NCBI GenBank assembly: GCA_016934355.1
Contig: JAFGTA010000021.1
Location: 1-32,836 of the forward strand
Reading direction: 5' to 3'
DNA: 32,836 nt
Origin: Candidatus Bathyarchaeota archaeon
GTDB taxonomy: Archaea > Thermoproteota > Bathyarchaeia > TCS64
Of this stretch, positions 30,308-32,836 are shown one piece after another. Positions within the stretch are counted from its first letter, which is position 1. Each line of letters starts with the position of its first letter. The translations under genes were made by a program, and so were the position numbers. The notes below the pieces were generated by a model. The model saw only the letters and a list, made by a program, of their open reading frames with translations, was not told the DNA's origin and did not search any database.

Positions 30308-31351
30308 ATGTCAGGGGCAGGGAGATACTTCTGGTTCACGGCTACGCTGCTGGTACTCGTCATAGCCTTCGGGGTCTACGGCTTCGCCTCGGAGTCTGGC
30401 GACAGGAGGGAGGTGGTGATATACACCTCGGTGGATCAGGTCTTCTCGGAGCCCGTGTTTAGACAGTTCGAGGAGGAGACAGGGATCGAGGTGAAGGCCG
30501 TCTACGACGTGGAGGCAGCCAAGACCACGGGCCTAGTCAACAGGCTGGTCGCCGAGAGGGCGCGGCCCCTCTGCGACGTCTGGTGGAACGGCGAGATAGC
30601 CCAGACCCTACTCCTTAAGGAGGAGGGCGTCCTCACCCCCTGCAGGTCGCCGTCGGCTGAGGGCATCCCCGCCGCCTACGTCGACCCCGAGTGGTGCTGG
30701 ACGGGCTTCGGCGGCAGAGCCCGCGTACTCCTCGTGAACATGGAGCTAGTCGAACCGGGCCAGGTTCCTTCAAGCATCTATGACCTGCTTGAGCCGGAGG
30801 TGCCGCCCGAGATGATCGGGATAGCGTACCCCGTCTTCGGCACCACTGCGACTCAGGCCGCGGCTCTCTACGCCGAGCTGGGCCCCGAAGAGGCTTACAG
30901 GTTCTTCGTGCTGCTCAGGGATAGCGGCGTCAGGGTGGTGGACGGTAACTCGGTGGTGCGTGACCTCGTTGCGGAGGGTCAGCTGGCGATGGGCCTCACG
31001 GACACCGACGACGCCATCGGCGCCATTGAGCGCGGCGCCCCTGTGGCGATGGTTTTCCTAGATCAGGGCCCCGATGGGATGGGCACTCTGCTGATACCGA
31101 ACACGGTCGCCATGATCAGTGGCGGCCCCAACCCGGAGGAGGCTGAGCGGCTGATAGATTACCTGCTGAGCAAGGAGACGGTCGCCGGGCTGGTGGAGTC
31201 GGGGTGGTTTCAGCTGCCTCTGCGCAGCCTCGACGTTGAGCAGGGGTACTTTGACGCCTCGGCTGTGAAGGGGATGGGCGTCAGCTACGTTGACATCTAC
31301 GGCTTCATCGAACAGGCTAAAGGTGACATGTCCGAGATATTCGTTCGTTAG
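30308..31351 (+). CDS. ABC transporter substrate-binding protein, iron(III) type
   Basis: 347 residues. A membrane-anchoring segment (YFWFTATLLVLVIAFGVYG, about 7-25) precedes a binding domain. The domain begins EVVIYTSVDQVFSEPVFRQFEEETGIEVKAVYD, the pattern of FbpA/FutA-type iron(III)-binding proteins, and continues ARPLCDVWWNGE. A lipoprotein Cys is absent, so it is held by the helix or is processed. The permease gene follows four bases later. The ligand could be iron or another ion (the family also contains thiamine and 2-aminoethylphosphonate binders). Confidence 0.85.
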   Translation: MSGAGRYFWFTATLLVLVIAFGVYGFASESGDRREVVIYTSVDQVFSEPVFRQFEEETGIEVKAVYDVEAAKTTGLVNRLVAERARPLCDVWWNGEIAQTLLLKEEGVLTPCRSPSAEGIPAAYVDPEWCWTGFGGRARVLLVNMELVEPGQVPSSIYDLLEPEVPPEMIGIAYPVFGTTATQAAALYAELGPEEAYRFFVLLRDSGVRVVDGNSVVRDLVAEGQLAMGLTDTDDAIGAIERGAPVAMVFLDQGPDGMGTLLIPNTVAMISGGPNPEEAERLIDYLLSKETVAGLVESGWFQLPLRSLDVEQGYFDASAVKGMGVSYVDIYGFIEQAKGDMSEIFVR

Positions 31352-31355
31352 AGCC

Positions 31356-32836
31356 ATGAGAACCGAGGCGGACACCGGGCCCCCTGGGCCGGGGCTGCGA
31401 CCGTACATACCTCAAATCATCATGTTCATCGTGCTGTTCTCGCCGTTAACCTACCTCGTAGTCCTGTCTGCGCGGGGGATCGTCACAGAGCCCAGCCTGT
31501 TATCGCTCTTGATCCCGTCGGGTAGGCGGCTCGGCCTGTTCATGAAGAGTCTGGGCCTGTCGGCGGCGGTCTCTGTCGCCGGGACCGCGCTGGGTGTGCT
31601 CGCCGGGAGCCTGCTCTGGGAGTACGGCGACGGCCCTGCTTCGAGGCTCAGGTGGTGGTTCCTGGCCCTCGCCCCAGTGCCACCCTACATCCACGCCCTC
31701 TCGTGGATGACCGCCGCCTCGTTCCTGAGCACGAGGCTGGGGGTTAAAGTCCTCTCCTCGGGGTGGGGGATGAGCTTTTGGGTGGGGTTGATGGCTTACC
31801 TGCCCTACGCGGTGGGGCTGACGCTCATCGGATTGAACTCGGTGGAGACGCCTGCGGTGGAGGCGGCGAGGACGGTGCACGGCGACGGCAGGGTGTTCAG
31901 GGAAGTCGTGCTGCCGCTTGCGGCGCCTGCGCTGGCTTCGGCGGCGTGCCTGCTGTTCGTCTTCACGGTCACGGACTACAGCGTGCCGACGCTGTTCTCG
32001 TATAACGTGTACGCCTTGGAGGTGTTCTCGGACTTCAGCGCCACGAACATGCCTGCGAGGGCCGCCCTGCTCTCCGCGCCGCTGGTGGCGGTGACGCTGG
32101 GCGCCCTGATGCTCTCCCAGAGGGCGCTGAGGAACACTGTTCAGAGCAGTAGCGTCTCGGGGAGGTCGCTGAGGCTGATGCACCCAGCGTGGTTCAGGGT
32201 GCTGCAGCACGCCGCCTTCATAGTGTTGCTGCTGCAGTCTGCTGTGCTGTTGTGGAGCCTCCTCGTCGAGCTCACTTCCTTATCAGATTTCATGTATTCG
32301 GTTGGCTCCGCCGGGGCAAGCATTACGTTCACGGTGACCCAGTCGTCCCTCACGGGGCTTCTCTGCCTGCCGGTCGCCTACGCGGCGGCTGAGCGGCTGA
32401 GGGGGGGTGAAGCGTCGTGGTGGCTGCTTGTGACTTCGCCGCTGGCGGTGCCCGCGTCCCTCGTTGGCGTCGGGTTGATCGCGCTGCACAGCCGGGTGGG
32501 GCCTCTCTACGGTACCTTGGCGCTGCCCGTTCTGGCAACCTTGACTAGGTTCACCCCGCTTGCGGCGCTGGTCATCCTCGCCCAACTGCAGAAGAGTGAC
32601 CCCCTTCTCCTCGACGCTGCGAGGGTGTTCCAGAGGGATTGGGTTCAGGCGCTGCGTGAGGTTAGGCTGCCTCTGCAGGCTCCGGGGCTCGCCGCCGCGG
32701 CTGCGCTGGTGTTCGCGTTCACCATGGGTGAGTTGGGGGGTACGCTGCTCACGCTGCCTCCGGGCTCGGAGAGTGTCACGATTAGGGTGTTCAACTACCT
32801 GCACTACGGGGGATCGGCTGACGTGGCGGGGCTGAG
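31356..32836 (+). CDS. ABC transporter permease, FbpB-type (fused, cut by window end)
   Basis: An open frame from the ATG at 31356 runs past the right edge with no stop, about 493 codons seen. It holds two ABC-permease halves. The first has the EAA loop EAARTVHGDGRVFREVVLPLAAPAL (about 170-195). The second has DAARVFQRDWVQALREVRLPLQAPGL (about 427-452). Hydrophobic helices fill the rest. This two-domain single-chain layout matches FbpB iron(III) permeases. It starts four bases after the binding protein. The ATPase subunit should lie beyond the window. Confidence 0.88.
   Translation, partial: MRTEADTGPPGPGLRPYIPQIIMFIVLFSPLTYLVVLSARGIVTEPSLLSLLIPSGRRLGLFMKSLGLSAAVSVAGTALGVLAGSLLWEYGDGPASRLRWWFLALAPVPPYIHALSWMTAASFLSTRLGVKVLSSGWGMSFWVGLMAYLPYAVGLTLIGLNSVETPAVEAARTVHGDGRVFREVVLPLAAPALASAACLLFVFTVTDYSVPTLFSYNVYALEVFSDFSATNMPARAALLSAPLVAVTLGALMLSQRALRNTVQSSSVSGRSLRLMHPAWFRVLQHAAFIVLLLQSAVLLWSLLVELTSLSDFMYSVGSAGASITFTVTQSSLTGLLCLPVAYAAAERLRGGEASWWLLVTSPLAVPASLVGVGLIALHSRVGPLYGTLALPVLATLTRFTPLAALVILAQLQKSDPLLLDAARVFQRDWVQALREVRLPLQAPGLAAAAALVFAFTMGELGGTLLTLPPGSESVTIRVFNYLHYGGSADVAGL

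Noticed and set aside
31500..32210. Minus-strand open frame opposite the FbpB-like permease
   Set aside because: Low-complexity Arg/Gln/Pro-rich translation typical of the complement of membrane-protein DNA; the plus-strand permease has both EAA loops.
1..32836. CRISPR arrays, insertion sequences or prophage genes
   Set aside because: No array of evenly spaced direct repeats, no transposase or integrase motif and no phage gene was seen on either strand.

Overview
The window is archaeal. It carries a transcription factor B gene with its N-terminal zinc ribbon. Many starts are GTG or TTG, and many genes have a TATA-like box centred about 26-30 bases before the start codon, as expected for leaderless transcripts. 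There is a class II tRNA-Ser gene, and archaeal families occur throughout (FmdE-like, CooT-like, aldehyde:ferredoxin oxidoreductase, DUF835-like). The DNA is GC-rich by eye and uses AGG heavily for arginine. A TACK-group anaerobe, for example a Bathyarchaeia-like Thermoproteota member, fits best, but no rRNA is present to prove it and this placement is inference.

Layout. 1-1260: end of an unidentified gene (possibly a glycosyltransferase) plus a polysaccharide pyruvyl transferase (+). 1257-5216 (-): FolC, a class II fructose-bisphosphate aldolase / class I fructose-bisphosphatase pair, and TrmO. 5200-6961 (+): DUF362 protein and an HD hydrolase. 7002-10987 (-): a frameshifted TIGR04076-type gene coupled to an aldehyde:ferredoxin oxidoreductase and its four-cluster ferredoxin, then two paralogous nitroreductases. 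11026-12861: convergent FrlD-like kinase and FrlB-like deglycase. 12926-14987: divergent TFB and an atypical MTA/purine phosphorylase around a 271-bp AT-rich spacer. 14991-19570: M19 dipeptidase, FMN-binding split barrel, GH3-like adenylating enzyme with a membrane DUF835-like partner, and a small helical protein. 19661-19748: tRNA-Ser(GGA). 19758-21343: VOC protein and an AT-rich MNT/HEPN toxin-antitoxin pair. 21367-23691 (-): Old-yellow-enzyme-like oxidoreductase and a DapA-like lyase. 23856-25015 (+): FmdE-like, histidine-rich helical and CooT-like genes. 25042-28176 (-): methyltransferase, EamA transporter, orphan protein, secreted protein. 28437-32836 (+): metallo-beta-lactamase-fold protein, MFS transporter, and the start of an iron(III)-type ABC importer cut by the window end.

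How the genes work together. Aldolase and phosphatase form a two-gene gluconeogenic unit made of separate bacterial-type enzymes instead of the fused archaeal FBP aldolase/phosphatase. The AOR and ferredoxin form an oxidoreductase unit. FrlD and FrlB together could phosphorylate and split Amadori compounds (fructosamines). FmdE-like, His-rich and CooT-like genes look like a small metal-handling operon. The OYE-like and DapA-like genes look like a two-step catabolic operon of unknown substrate. The most interesting leads are the Frl pair, the FmdE/CooT operon, the OYE/DapA pair with altered active sites, the GH3/DUF835 pair, and the single-base frame break behind AOR.
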